NCBI RefSeq assembly: GCF_023061135.1
Contig: NZ_JAKGAN010000006.1
Location: forward strand, 214,345 to 278,344
Source: Chromohalobacter sarecensis
GTDB taxonomy: Bacteria > Pseudomonadota > Gammaproteobacteria > Pseudomonadales > Halomonadaceae
DNA: 64,000 nt
Reading direction: 5' to 3'
The first letter of the stretch is position 1. Each line of letters opens with the position of its first letter. Positions 56,840-64,000 of this stretch are shown piece after piece. The translations under genes and the position numbers were made by a program. Below the pieces are notes generated by a model. That model was given only the letters and a program-made list of their open reading frames with translations, ran no database searches and was not told where the DNA came from.

Positions 56840-58630
56840 TCAATAGACGTCGCGCTGATAGCGCTTTTGCTGCTGCAGGTCACGCAGGTACTCGGCAGCG
56901 GCTTCCTCGTCGTATCCACCCTGCTCGCGAATCACATCGAGCAAGGCCTGGTGGACGTCCGGCGCCATACGCTCGGCGTCGCCGCACACGAAGACATAGG
57001 CCCCGGCCTGCAGCCAATCATAGAGGGTGGCGGCCTGTTCGCGCAGGCGGTCCTGCACGTAGACCTTGTCTTGCTGGTCGCGGGAAAACGCCACGTCGAG
57101 CCGCGACAGGAGCCCCGTCTTGCGCCATTGCAGCCATTCGGCCTGATACAAGAAGTCGCTGCGCCGCCGCCGGTCGCCGAAGAACAGCCAGTTGTCGCCG
57201 CTCGCATCCCGCGCCTCGCGTTCCTGAAGGAAGGCCCTGAACGGCGCCACACCAGTGCCCGGCCCGATCATCACGATGGGTGCCGCGTCATCGTCGGGCA
57301 GCTTGAAGTGCTTGTTATGATCGATGTAGATCGGCACGTGATCGCCAGGGCTGACGCGGTCGGCGAGGTAGGTCGTCGCCACGCCGCCGCGCGCGCGACC
57401 GTGGGTTTCATAGCGCACCACGGCCACCGTGAGATGCACTTCGTCGGGGGCCGCGGCCTGGCTCGAGGCAATCGAGTACAAGCGCGGCGGCAGCTTGCGC
57501 AGCGCACGAATGAAGGTGTCCGCTTCCAGCCCCTCGACCGGAAAATGCTCCAGCACGTCGATGATATGCCGCCCCTGCAGCCATTCGCGCAACTCGTCGC
57601 GCGACTCTTCGTCGAGCAGGCGACGCAGCTCGGCATCATCGCTGATCTCGGCCCAGTGATTGAGGAAGGGACGCGTCAGGGTGGTGACCTCGAAATCGTT
57701 GAGCAAGGCGTCGCGCAGTTGGCGCCCTTCCTCGAATGGCGCCTCGCCATCCAGCCGCAAGGTGTCCAGCAGCTCATCGACATAGGCGGGGTCATTCTGC
57801 GGCACGACGCCCACCGCATCGCCGGGGCGATATTCCAGTCCCGACTCCTCCAGCGAGAGCTCGACATGCAGTGTCTGCTTGTCGGAATCCTGGGTATTGA
57901 GCGGCTGCACCTCCAGCACTTCCGCCTGGAAGGGATGCGAACGCGAGTAGCTGGCGGCCGCGCCGCCGGACGTATCGGACGCCGGCTCTGGCGCAGCACT
58001 TCCCGAGAGCGCAGCGAAGGCCTTGAGCGTCGCGTCGATCCATTGCGTCGCGGTCTCTTCGTAATCGACATCGGCATCGACCCGCGCACATAGGCGCTGC
58101 GCCCCCAGCGACTCGAGGCGCGAATCGAGCACCTTGCCGGACTCGCAGAAATACTCGTAGCTGGCATCGCCCAGTCCAAAGACGGCGAAGCGATGATCGT
58201 CACTCAAACGTGGCGCCTTGCGCCCCGCCAGCAACTCATAAAAACTCAGCGCACTATCCGGTGGATCGCCATCGCCCTGAGTGCTGACCACCGCCATCAA
58301 GCGAGTGGCCTGCTTGAGATCTTGCTTGCCGAAGGACGCCATGTCCTTCAGCTCGACTTCAAGCCCCCGGGCCCGCGCGCGCTCAACGGCCTGCTCGGCC
58401 ACGCCCTCGGCATTGCCGGTCTGGCTGCCGAACAGCACGGTCAGCGGCTCACCGGGCGTCGAGGCCGGCGATTCGGCGGCCGCGGGCGCGTCATGCGCAT
58501 CCAGACCGGCCAGATAGCCCTGCAACCAGGCACGTTGCCGGGCGTCGAGATCGGCCAGCGCTTCATTGAGCCGCCGCGCCTGATCGGCGCTGAGGGGGCT
58601 GTTCGATTCGGACAAGCGTCCTTGCGACAT
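56840..58630 (-). CDS. cysJ: Sulfite reductase flavoprotein subunit CysJ
   Basis: Passes electrons from NADPH through FAD and FMN to CysI. The 596 residues show an N-terminal flavodoxin domain (LTVLFGSQTGNAEGVAE near 63-80), a FAD domain with RLYSIASSQ (arginine-x-tyrosine-serine), and a NADPH domain (MIGPGTGVAPFRAFLQ, then FFGDRRRRSDFLY). It ends with the aromatic tyrosine of the ferredoxin-reductase family (RDVY). GAGAGG precedes the ATG at 58630. The 226-nt gap upstream is shared with a divergent dienelactone hydrolase. Confidence 0.96.
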   Translation of the reverse strand: MSQGRLSESNSPLSADQARRLNEALADLDARQRAWLQGYLAGLDAHDAPAAAESPASTPGEPLTVLFGSQTGNAEGVAEQAVERARARGLEVELKDMASFGKQDLKQATRLMAVVSTQGDGDPPDSALSFYELLAGRKAPRLSDDHRFAVFGLGDASYEYFCESGKVLDSRLESLGAQRLCARVDADVDYEETATQWIDATLKAFAALSGSAAPEPASDTSGGAAASYSRSHPFQAEVLEVQPLNTQDSDKQTLHVELSLEESGLEYRPGDAVGVVPQNDPAYVDELLDTLRLDGEAPFEEGRQLRDALLNDFEVTTLTRPFLNHWAEISDDAELRRLLDEESRDELREWLQGRHIIDVLEHFPVEGLEADTFIRALRKLPPRLYSIASSQAAAPDEVHLTVAVVRYETHGRARGGVATTYLADRVSPGDHVPIYIDHNKHFKLPDDDAAPIVMIGPGTGVAPFRAFLQEREARDASGDNWLFFGDRRRRSDFLYQAEWLQWRKTGLLSRLDVAFSRDQQDKVYVQDRLREQAATLYDWLQAGAYVFVCGDAERMAPDVHQALLDVIREQGGYDEEAAAEYLRDLQQQKRYQRDVY

Positions 58631-58856
58631 TGGACCTCTCATCGTTGCCGTGAATAATCGGGGATGAAGACCTCTAGGCTAGGCAAGACTTAAAAGAATG
58701 AAAAATTCTAAAACACGATCTTTATATTCTTTAAAAGCTTAAGCCCCGAGCGACAAGCCTGGAGCATCGTTCGCCTGCAAACATCCTGGCCTTCATGGTG
58801 TCAGCTCTCTAGACTAGAGCCATATCTCGAACGCTTCATCCCTCCAAGGAGACACC
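58631..58856. other. AT-rich divergent promoter region
   Basis: It separates cysJ and the dienelactone hydrolase. Around 58691-58740 the DNA is AT-rich with an AGAAT-GAAAA-ATTCT inverted repeat at 58695-58709. A CysB-type activator site is plausible for cysJI but has no defined motif I can recognise. Confidence 0.4.
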
Positions 58857-59567
58857 ATGAGCGATTCCGCCGTCACTATCCAGTGGATCGATATCACATC
58901 CCACGACGCTCAGACCTTCAAAGGCTATCTAGCCCTGCCACCCGCCGGCAAAGGCCCCGGCATCGTCTTGATTCAGGAAATCTTCGGCGTCAATGCCCAC
59001 ATTCGCAGCGTCGCCGAGCAATATGCTCAGGACGGCTACGTAGTGCTCGCGCCGGATGTATTCTGGCGTCAGGAGCCGGGCGTCGAGCTCGCCTATGAAG
59101 GTGCCGACATGGACAAGGCCTTCAAGCTCGTCGGCGATATCGATTTCACGGTGGCCGTCAAGGACCTCGCCAGCACCACCCAGGCATTGCGCCAACGCAG
59201 CGAATGCGACGGCGACGTCACCGCCATCGGCTACTGCATGGGCGGCATCCTCGCCTACCTGGCGGCCATCGACGCCGGCGTCGACCGTGCGGCGAGCTTC
59301 TATCCCGGTGGCATCCACAAGCATCTGGACAAGGCCGCACGGCTCGACGTGCCGGTGCAGTTCCATTTCGCCGGTAACGACGGGCATATTCCCGCCGAGA
59401 CCGTCGATCAGGTACGCGCCACCTTCGCCGACCGCGACGACGTCACCATTAACGTCTACGACGGTGCCGATCACGGCTTCAACTGCTGGGCCCGCAGCGC
59501 CTACCATCGTCACGCCGCAGCGCTCTCCCACGGCCGCACCCTGGTCTTCCTCGAAAATCGCGCCTGA
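58857..59567 (+). CDS. Dienelactone hydrolase family protein
   Basis: A 236-residue alpha/beta hydrolase. The catalytic triad is Cys (GYCMGG near 124-129), Asp (AGNDGHIP) and His (DHGFN), and the IQEIFGVNAHIRSVAE stretch has the Glu typical of dienelactone hydrolases. In chlorocatechol pathways the enzyme opens dienelactone to maleylacetate; here no such pathway is near, so the role is general or unknown. AAGGAGA precedes the ATG. Confidence 0.9.
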   Translation: MSDSAVTIQWIDITSHDAQTFKGYLALPPAGKGPGIVLIQEIFGVNAHIRSVAEQYAQDGYVVLAPDVFWRQEPGVELAYEGADMDKAFKLVGDIDFTVAVKDLASTTQALRQRSECDGDVTAIGYCMGGILAYLAAIDAGVDRAASFYPGGIHKHLDKAARLDVPVQFHFAGNDGHIPAETVDQVRATFADRDDVTINVYDGADHGFNCWARSAYHRHAAALSHGRTLVFLENRA

Positions 59568-59595
59568 CACTCAGCCACGCATATCTTACCAACGA

Positions 59596-59618
59596 GAACC
59601 CCAGCCAAGACGGGGTTC
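59596..59618 (+). terminator. Terminator after the dienelactone hydrolase gene
   Basis: A 7-bp stem (59596-59602 with 59612-59618) with a 9-nt loop and a pyrimidine-rich tail. Confidence 0.65.
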
Positions 59619-59977
59619 TTCCCCTTCCTTCCCGCTGCCGGCGGCGGTCTCACGAACACCATGTTTCGTTATGGCGAACGCGCTTTCCGAGGCGCCTCCA
59701 TCGAAACGCTCTCGCCGTTAAGAAAAGTGTCGTAACTTCTTTTAAAAACACTAAAAATCAAGGACTTGAAAAAACATACCCACTCTTTTCATGCATCACT
59801 CTTGCCATCCGCCACCTAAATTCGGCCCGCCATATGCCTGTCTTTGCGTCTCTCATGGAGACAACACCGCCTGCCCCATCGTGAGACAGCTTCTCATTTA
59901 CATTCGTTCTCGTTTACTATTCTTGGCGCTTTTACGACGGATCATTCCTCACGGGATCAACAGGTAGGAACCTCGCC
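59619..59977 (+). other. Leader region of the siderophore ABC operon
   Basis: About 360 nt without a gene. The stretch 59725-59790 is AT-rich with several A runs. At 59891-59922 the minus strand contains AAATGAGAA- and AAACGAGAA-type hexamers, which resemble repeated Fur half-sites next to a -10-like TATTCT. Promoter and iron control are plausible but not proven. Confidence 0.4.
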
Positions 59978-60895
59978 ATGACATCTCTACGTCGCTTTTG
60001 CATGACCGCGACCGGCATCGCCGCGCTTTCCGCGACCTTGCCGGCCAGCGCCACAACCCTGGAAACGGCTTTCGGCTCGGTTGAGGTCGATGACGATCCC
60101 TCGCGAGTGGTCACGCTTTACACAGGGGCGCTGGATACGGCACTGACGACGGGCATGACGCCCCTCGGTGCAGTCGCCACGCGCGGCGGAGACGGCGTAC
60201 CCGCCTACCTGAGCGACGCCACCGGCGATATCTCCATCGTCGGCACACCGCGGGAAACCAACATCGAGGCCGTGGCGGCGCTCAAGCCGGACCTGATTCT
60301 CGCCTCGCCGCAGTTGTCCGAGTCTCAATATCAGTTGCTATCGCGTATTGCCCCCACCGTAGTGCCGGATGTCACGCCCTACCAGATGGATAGCTGGGAG
60401 CAGGAGGCGCAGGTCTATGGCAAGGCCCTCGGACAACTTGATGCCGTCAACGAGGCGATCGACGAGGTCGATGCTCAGACACAGGCAATTCGCGAGGACG
60501 TCGCGGACTCACCCACGGCCAGCCTGATTCGCTGGATGCCGCAAGGTGCCATCGTCATGGCGCCGCAAATCTTCTCCAATACGCTTCTCGCGCGCAGCGG
60601 TTTCACGGTCGATGACGGCGATACCGTCAAGGAAGGGCGCCCACACAGCGATCCGTTGAGCCTGGAGAATCTGTCGAAGATCGATAATGACTGGCTGTTC
60701 CTGGCCACGCTGAATGCCGAGGGCGATGAGGCTTACCAAGCGGCCAAACAGTCGCCGGCCTTCGACCGCCTCGACGTCGTGCAGCAGGACCACGTCATCA
60801 GCGTCAGCGGCCAGCTATGGACCAGCGCCTCCGGTCCGATGGCAGCGCAGGCGATCCTCGACGACATCGACACCGCCATGCACGAAATGAAGTGA
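59978..60895 (+). CDS. Iron-siderophore ABC transporter substrate-binding protein
   Basis: Periplasmic binding protein of the FhuD/FepB type, 305 residues with an N-terminal signal (1-25, ending in ASA). The mature part has RVVTLYTGALDTALTTGMTPLG near 43-64 and EAVAALKPDLILAS, the usual helical-backbone metal-chelate binding fold. AGGAACC precedes the ATG. It starts an operon with two FecCD-type permeases and an ATPase. The chelate is unknown. Confidence 0.9.
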   Translation: MTSLRRFCMTATGIAALSATLPASATTLETAFGSVEVDDDPSRVVTLYTGALDTALTTGMTPLGAVATRGGDGVPAYLSDATGDISIVGTPRETNIEAVAALKPDLILASPQLSESQYQLLSRIAPTVVPDVTPYQMDSWEQEAQVYGKALGQLDAVNEAIDEVDAQTQAIREDVADSPTASLIRWMPQGAIVMAPQIFSNTLLARSGFTVDDGDTVKEGRPHSDPLSLENLSKIDNDWLFLATLNAEGDEAYQAAKQSPAFDRLDVVQQDHVISVSGQLWTSASGPMAAQAILDDIDTAMHEMK

Positions 60896-60902
60896 CTGCT
60901 TC

Positions 60903-61982
60903 ATGGCGTCGTTCATCAATCGTCACGCCGATAGCCGCGTCATGAGAAGCCTGAAAGCCTGTCGCTGGTCCGGTGCGTCGCCCTCGCCGGTCGTCACATG
61001 GGGCCTATTGATGATCTTGCTGGCGGCCATCGCATTGCTGAGTCTGTTGTTCGGGGCCGGGGACGTCGGTCCCGGACGCGCCTGGCAAGCGCTGAGCGAT
61101 TTCGACGCCGCCGCCATGCACGATAGCGAAGCCCATTTCGTGATCGGCGAGCTACGCCTGCCGCGCCTGGGAATCGGCCTGGTGGTGGGAATCGCTCTGG
61201 GAATCGCGGGCGCGCTGCTGCAGGCGGTGACGCGCAACCCCTTAGCGGAACCCGGGCTGCTGGGCGTCAGCGCGGGCAGTGCCTTCGCCGTGACGCTGGC
61301 GATCCTGTGGGGAGCGGATGCCGCCACGCTGCGGATCTCGGTCGCTCAACTCGGCGCCCTGGGGGGATGTTTGTGCGTGCTGGCTGCAGCGCGCCTGCAA
61401 GGCATCGGTAATGACCCGGTGCGCCTCATTCTCGCTGGGGCGATTCTGTCGGGTTTGCTGCACTCTCTATCGTCGCTGATCCTGCTGTTCGATCAATACA
61501 CGGCGGATGAGATCCGCTTCTGGGTGGTGGGTAGCCTCGCCGGCCGGGACGCCACAGACCTGATGCCGCTGGCTCCCAGCCTGGCGCTAGCTGCATTGCT
61601 GACCGTCATTCTCGCGCGCCCGCTCGCGGCGCTGGCGCTCGGCGAGCATGTCGCCATCGGCCTGGGGCATCACCCCCGCGTGGTGCGTCTGTTGGTGATC
61701 GTCGTGGTCGCGCTGCTGGTCGGCGGCGCCACGGCCATCGCCGGCCCCGTCACCTTCGTGGGGCTGGTCGTGCCCTTCGCCGCGCGGGCGCTGGCCGGTC
61801 CCGACATTCGGCGCACCTTGTGGTTCTGTCTGCCACTAGGGCCCATTGTCGTCGTCAGTGCCGATATCGTCTCGCGACTCGTGGTGCCACCTTCCGAGTT
61901 GCCGCTAGGGGTAATCACCGCGCTGATCGGTGCCCCCGTGCTGATCGCCGTAGTCCGCCGCCGCCGACTCCCGATGCTGTAA
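60903..61982 (+). CDS. FecCD-family iron-siderophore permease (first)
   Basis: Inner-membrane permease of 359 residues with about ten helices. Typical motifs are ELRLPRLGIGLVVGIALGIAG, QAVTRNPLAEPGLLGVSAGSA, and VGPVTFVGLVVP-like AGPVTFVGLVVPFAARAL near 285-302. The first 30 residues are hydrophilic; an ATG at 60942 would remove 13 of them. It lies 7 nt after the binding-protein gene. Confidence 0.92.
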   Translation: MASFINRHADSRVMRSLKACRWSGASPSPVVTWGLLMILLAAIALLSLLFGAGDVGPGRAWQALSDFDAAAMHDSEAHFVIGELRLPRLGIGLVVGIALGIAGALLQAVTRNPLAEPGLLGVSAGSAFAVTLAILWGADAATLRISVAQLGALGGCLCVLAAARLQGIGNDPVRLILAGAILSGLLHSLSSLILLFDQYTADEIRFWVVGSLAGRDATDLMPLAPSLALAALLTVILARPLAALALGEHVAIGLGHHPRVVRLLVIVVVALLVGGATAIAGPVTFVGLVVPFAARALAGPDIRRTLWFCLPLGPIVVVSADIVSRLVVPPSELPLGVITALIGAPVLIAVVRRRRLPML

Positions 61983-61989
61983 GCCATCC

Positions 61990-63156
61990 ATGTCGAAGTC
62001 GTCCATAACGAACAAGCCGCCCATGTCGAATATGCTTTCCACCGCCTCGCGTGCCACAAAATACGAAGTGACACCGTTCTCTCGAACGCAGGCGTCGAAC
62101 CAGGCGCAAACGGGCAAACTTCTCCTTACGCTGCCGCTGGGCAAACGTCCGCCACTACGGATCATCATCGACAAGCGCAACTTGCTCGCCAACTTGTTGC
62201 TGGCGGGGCTCCTGATGGTGCTGACTGGGGTATCGCTGGCGACCGGCAGTGCCGCGACGCTGTCCGGGCCGGCAATGCTCGGGGCACTGCTCGGCCACGG
62301 CAGTGCGCTGGATATTTTCGTGGTCCATGAACTGCGCCTCCCCCGCGTCGTGGCCGGGCTCGTCACCGGGGGAGCTTTCGCGCTGGCCGGTTGCCTGATG
62401 CAGACGGTGGCGCGCAACCGTCTGGCGACACCAGGCATCGTGGGGCTCGACAATGGCGCCACGGCCTTCGCGGTAGCCTCCGTGGTCGGCACTGGGATCA
62501 GCCTGGCGCCGCCTGCCATGGCCTTGACCGGCGCCGCCGTCGCCGCCGCGCTGACCTTCGGACTGACCGGCAGCATCGGCGTGCGCGGCTATCGCTTCCT
62601 GGTCGCCGGCATCGGCGTGGGCGCGGTATTCGGCGCCATTACCCAACTCATGCTGACGCGGGTTTCCATCGATGCTGCCAACGCCGCCTATCCGTGGACG
62701 GTGGGCAGCCTCAACGCACGCCCCGCGCATGCGGTATCGATACTCTCACTGGCGTTACTGCCCGCGCTATTGGCGGCCATCCGGCTGACACGCTCGCTGA
62801 CCGTGATGCGCCTCTCCGACGCCGTGGCCACCAGCCTGGGCGTCTCGGCAAGCCGCTGTCGGCTGATGGCGTTGAGCGTAGCGGTGATCCTCACCGGGCT
62901 GGCCGTGGCGGTGGCCGGCCCGGTAGGCATGGTGGCGCTGATCGGCCCGGAGTTCGCACGCCAGATCAGCACTCGAAACACAGTACCCGTGGTCGGCGCG
63001 ACCCTGGCAGGTGCCATCGTCATGCTCGCCGCCGACCTGCTAGGGCGCGTGATACTCGCCCCCATCGAAGTGCCGGTGGGCATCGTCACCGCCTTGATCG
63101 GCAGCCCGCTGCTCCTATGGATACTCTTGAACCCCAATGCCAGGACGACCCCATGA
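61990..63156 (+). CDS. FecCD-family iron-siderophore permease (second)
   Basis: Second permease half, 388 residues, with the family motifs ELRLPRVVAGLVTGGAFALAG, QTVARNRLATPGIVGLDNGA and AGPVGMVALIGPEFARQI. A hydrophilic N-terminal extension of about 60 residues precedes the first helix; in-frame ATGs at 62023 and 62032 are alternatives and no ribosome site stands out. The pair of unlike permeases implies a heterodimeric channel. Its stop overlaps the ATPase start (ATGA). Confidence 0.9.
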   Translation: MSKSSITNKPPMSNMLSTASRATKYEVTPFSRTQASNQAQTGKLLLTLPLGKRPPLRIIIDKRNLLANLLLAGLLMVLTGVSLATGSAATLSGPAMLGALLGHGSALDIFVVHELRLPRVVAGLVTGGAFALAGCLMQTVARNRLATPGIVGLDNGATAFAVASVVGTGISLAPPAMALTGAAVAAALTFGLTGSIGVRGYRFLVAGIGVGAVFGAITQLMLTRVSIDAANAAYPWTVGSLNARPAHAVSILSLALLPALLAAIRLTRSLTVMRLSDAVATSLGVSASRCRLMALSVAVILTGLAVAVAGPVGMVALIGPEFARQISTRNTVPVVGATLAGAIVMLAADLLGRVILAPIEVPVGIVTALIGSPLLLWILLNPNARTTP

Positions 63157-64000
63157 CCCAAGAGGCATTCGTTTCCGCACCCCCCGATGACGAAAGCGCC
63201 CCGGACATCGCGACGCAGGGGCTATCGCTCGCCTATGGCGACGTGCCCGTCATCGAGGGGCTCGAGTTGCGCCTTCCTGCCGGCCAGGTCACCGCCATCG
63301 TGGGCCCCAACGGCTGTGGCAAGTCGACCTTGCTGTCGGGGATGTCGCGCTTGCTCAAGCCGCGCGCGGGCGCGGTCCTGCTCGATGGCGCCGACATCCA
63401 GCGCGTACCAAGCCGACAGTTAGCCAAGCGTTTGGCGCTACTCCCGCAACAACCCCATGCACCCGAGGCGCTGACCGTGGCCGAACTGGTGCGTTTCGGG
63501 CGTCACCCGCACCAAAGCTGGCTACGCCAGTGGTCTCCTGACGACAAGGCTTGCGTCGATGAAGCGCTCGAGCTGACGGGGCTGACGACGCTTGCCGAGC
63601 GCCCGGTAGACGCGCTCTCCGGCGGCCAGCGGCAGCGTGCCTGGATCGCCATGGCCATCGCCCAGCAGACCCCGACGCTGCTGCTCGACGAGCCCACCTC
63701 GGCGCTCGATCTTGGGCATCAGGTCGAGGTCTACGAGCTCATTCGCTCGCTCACTGCTGCGGGCAAGACCATCGTCATGGTCATCCACGATCTGATCGGC
63801 GCCTGTCGCTACGCCGATCACCTGATCGCCATGCATCAAGGTCAGATTCTCGCCGAAGGGCCGCCGGGAGAGACGGTCACGGCCGATCTAGTGCGGCGGC
63901 TTTATGGCGTCGATTGCACGCTGATGACCGACCCCGCCACCGGTGCCCCACTGCTCACCAATGTACGCCGTACACGCGACGCCCTCGACGGCAGCGCGAC
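63153..64000 (+). CDS. Iron-siderophore ABC transporter ATP-binding protein (cut by window end)
   Basis: The frame starts at ATG 63153, overlapping the second permease stop, and runs off the window. Visible motifs are Walker A GPNGCGKST (about residues 51-59), the Q-loop LLPQQPHAPEALTV, signature LSGGQRQRAWIAMAIA, Walker B TLLLDEPTSALD and the H-loop VIHDL, close to FhuC/FecE. The first 23 residues are an acidic leader. The last in-window part (after about residue 255) may be near the normal C-terminus. Confidence 0.92.
   Translation, partial: MTQEAFVSAPPDDESAPDIATQGLSLAYGDVPVIEGLELRLPAGQVTAIVGPNGCGKSTLLSGMSRLLKPRAGAVLLDGADIQRVPSRQLAKRLALLPQQPHAPEALTVAELVRFGRHPHQSWLRQWSPDDKACVDEALELTGLTTLAERPVDALSGGQRQRAWIAMAIAQQTPTLLLDEPTSALDLGHQVEVYELIRSLTAAGKTIVMVIHDLIGACRYADHLIAMHQGQILAEGPPGETVTADLVRRLYGVDCTLMTDPATGAPLLTNVRRTRDALDGSA

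Overview
The window reads as chromosomal DNA of a GC-rich, moderately halophilic gammaproteobacterium, most likely Halomonadaceae (Halomonas/Chromohalobacter type). This is inferred from the high GC, the acidic proteins, the conserved nudE / yrfG-hslR-hslO block next to pckA, and a Q/E-rich Lon. I see no rRNA, tRNA, CRISPR array, prophage or intact insertion sequence. Genes are densely packed; most open frames on the opposite strands are GC-driven shadows.

Layout. (1) 1-10,200: a minus-strand run of housekeeping and stress genes, in transcription order yrfG, hslR, hslO, pckA, msrB, tex, gshA, dsbB, with nudE divergent from yrfG. The theme is thiol/redox and protein quality control. (2) 10,200-20,100: a secreted acidic repeat protein, a Gfo/Idh/MocA oxidoreductase, an Aquifex-type aconitase, ilvD, lon and a DUF945 protein. 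(3) 20,100-23,800: a MOSC protein, a cysteine-free SUOX-like periplasmic protein and a hybrid histidine kinase, probably one signalling operon. (4) 24,000-30,600: a TAXI-type TRAP transporter, a TauE/SafE permease, and a DUF192 protein flanked by two copies of a long imperfect-palindrome repeat, then an EamA exporter. (5) 30,600-36,500: modABC, a TonB-dependent receptor and a divergent LysR regulator. (6) 36,500-41,800: an aaeXAB-like efflux operon preceded by a degenerate tandem repeat, then a GNAT, an SDR and a GST. (7) 42,000-48,500: a glycolate/lactate permease and glcDEFG, with near-identical GntR-type palindromes in front of both units. (8) 48,600-51,400: a YdeP-like molybdopterin oxidoreductase and a DksA/TraR-type zinc-finger protein. 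(9) 51,500-55,040: a three-gene unit, fused pabB-pabC, then pabA, then an AurF-like diiron N-oxygenase. (10) 55,100-64,000: cysI/cysJ, a dienelactone hydrolase, and a siderophore ABC importer running off the window end.

How the parts work together. The glc genes take up and oxidise glycolate (or lactate). modABC supplies molybdate for the YdeP-like enzyme, and the MOSC and SUOX-like proteins also belong to the molybdopterin world. The TonB receptor and terminal ABC system handle metal chelates. The most distinctive unit is pabBC-pabA-aurF, which by its parts should make p-aminobenzoate and oxidise its amine, a candidate minimal pathway to a nitro, nitroso or hydroxylamino benzoate. The paired palindromic repeats and the Fe-S-ligand substitution in the aconitase are the next most interesting signals.
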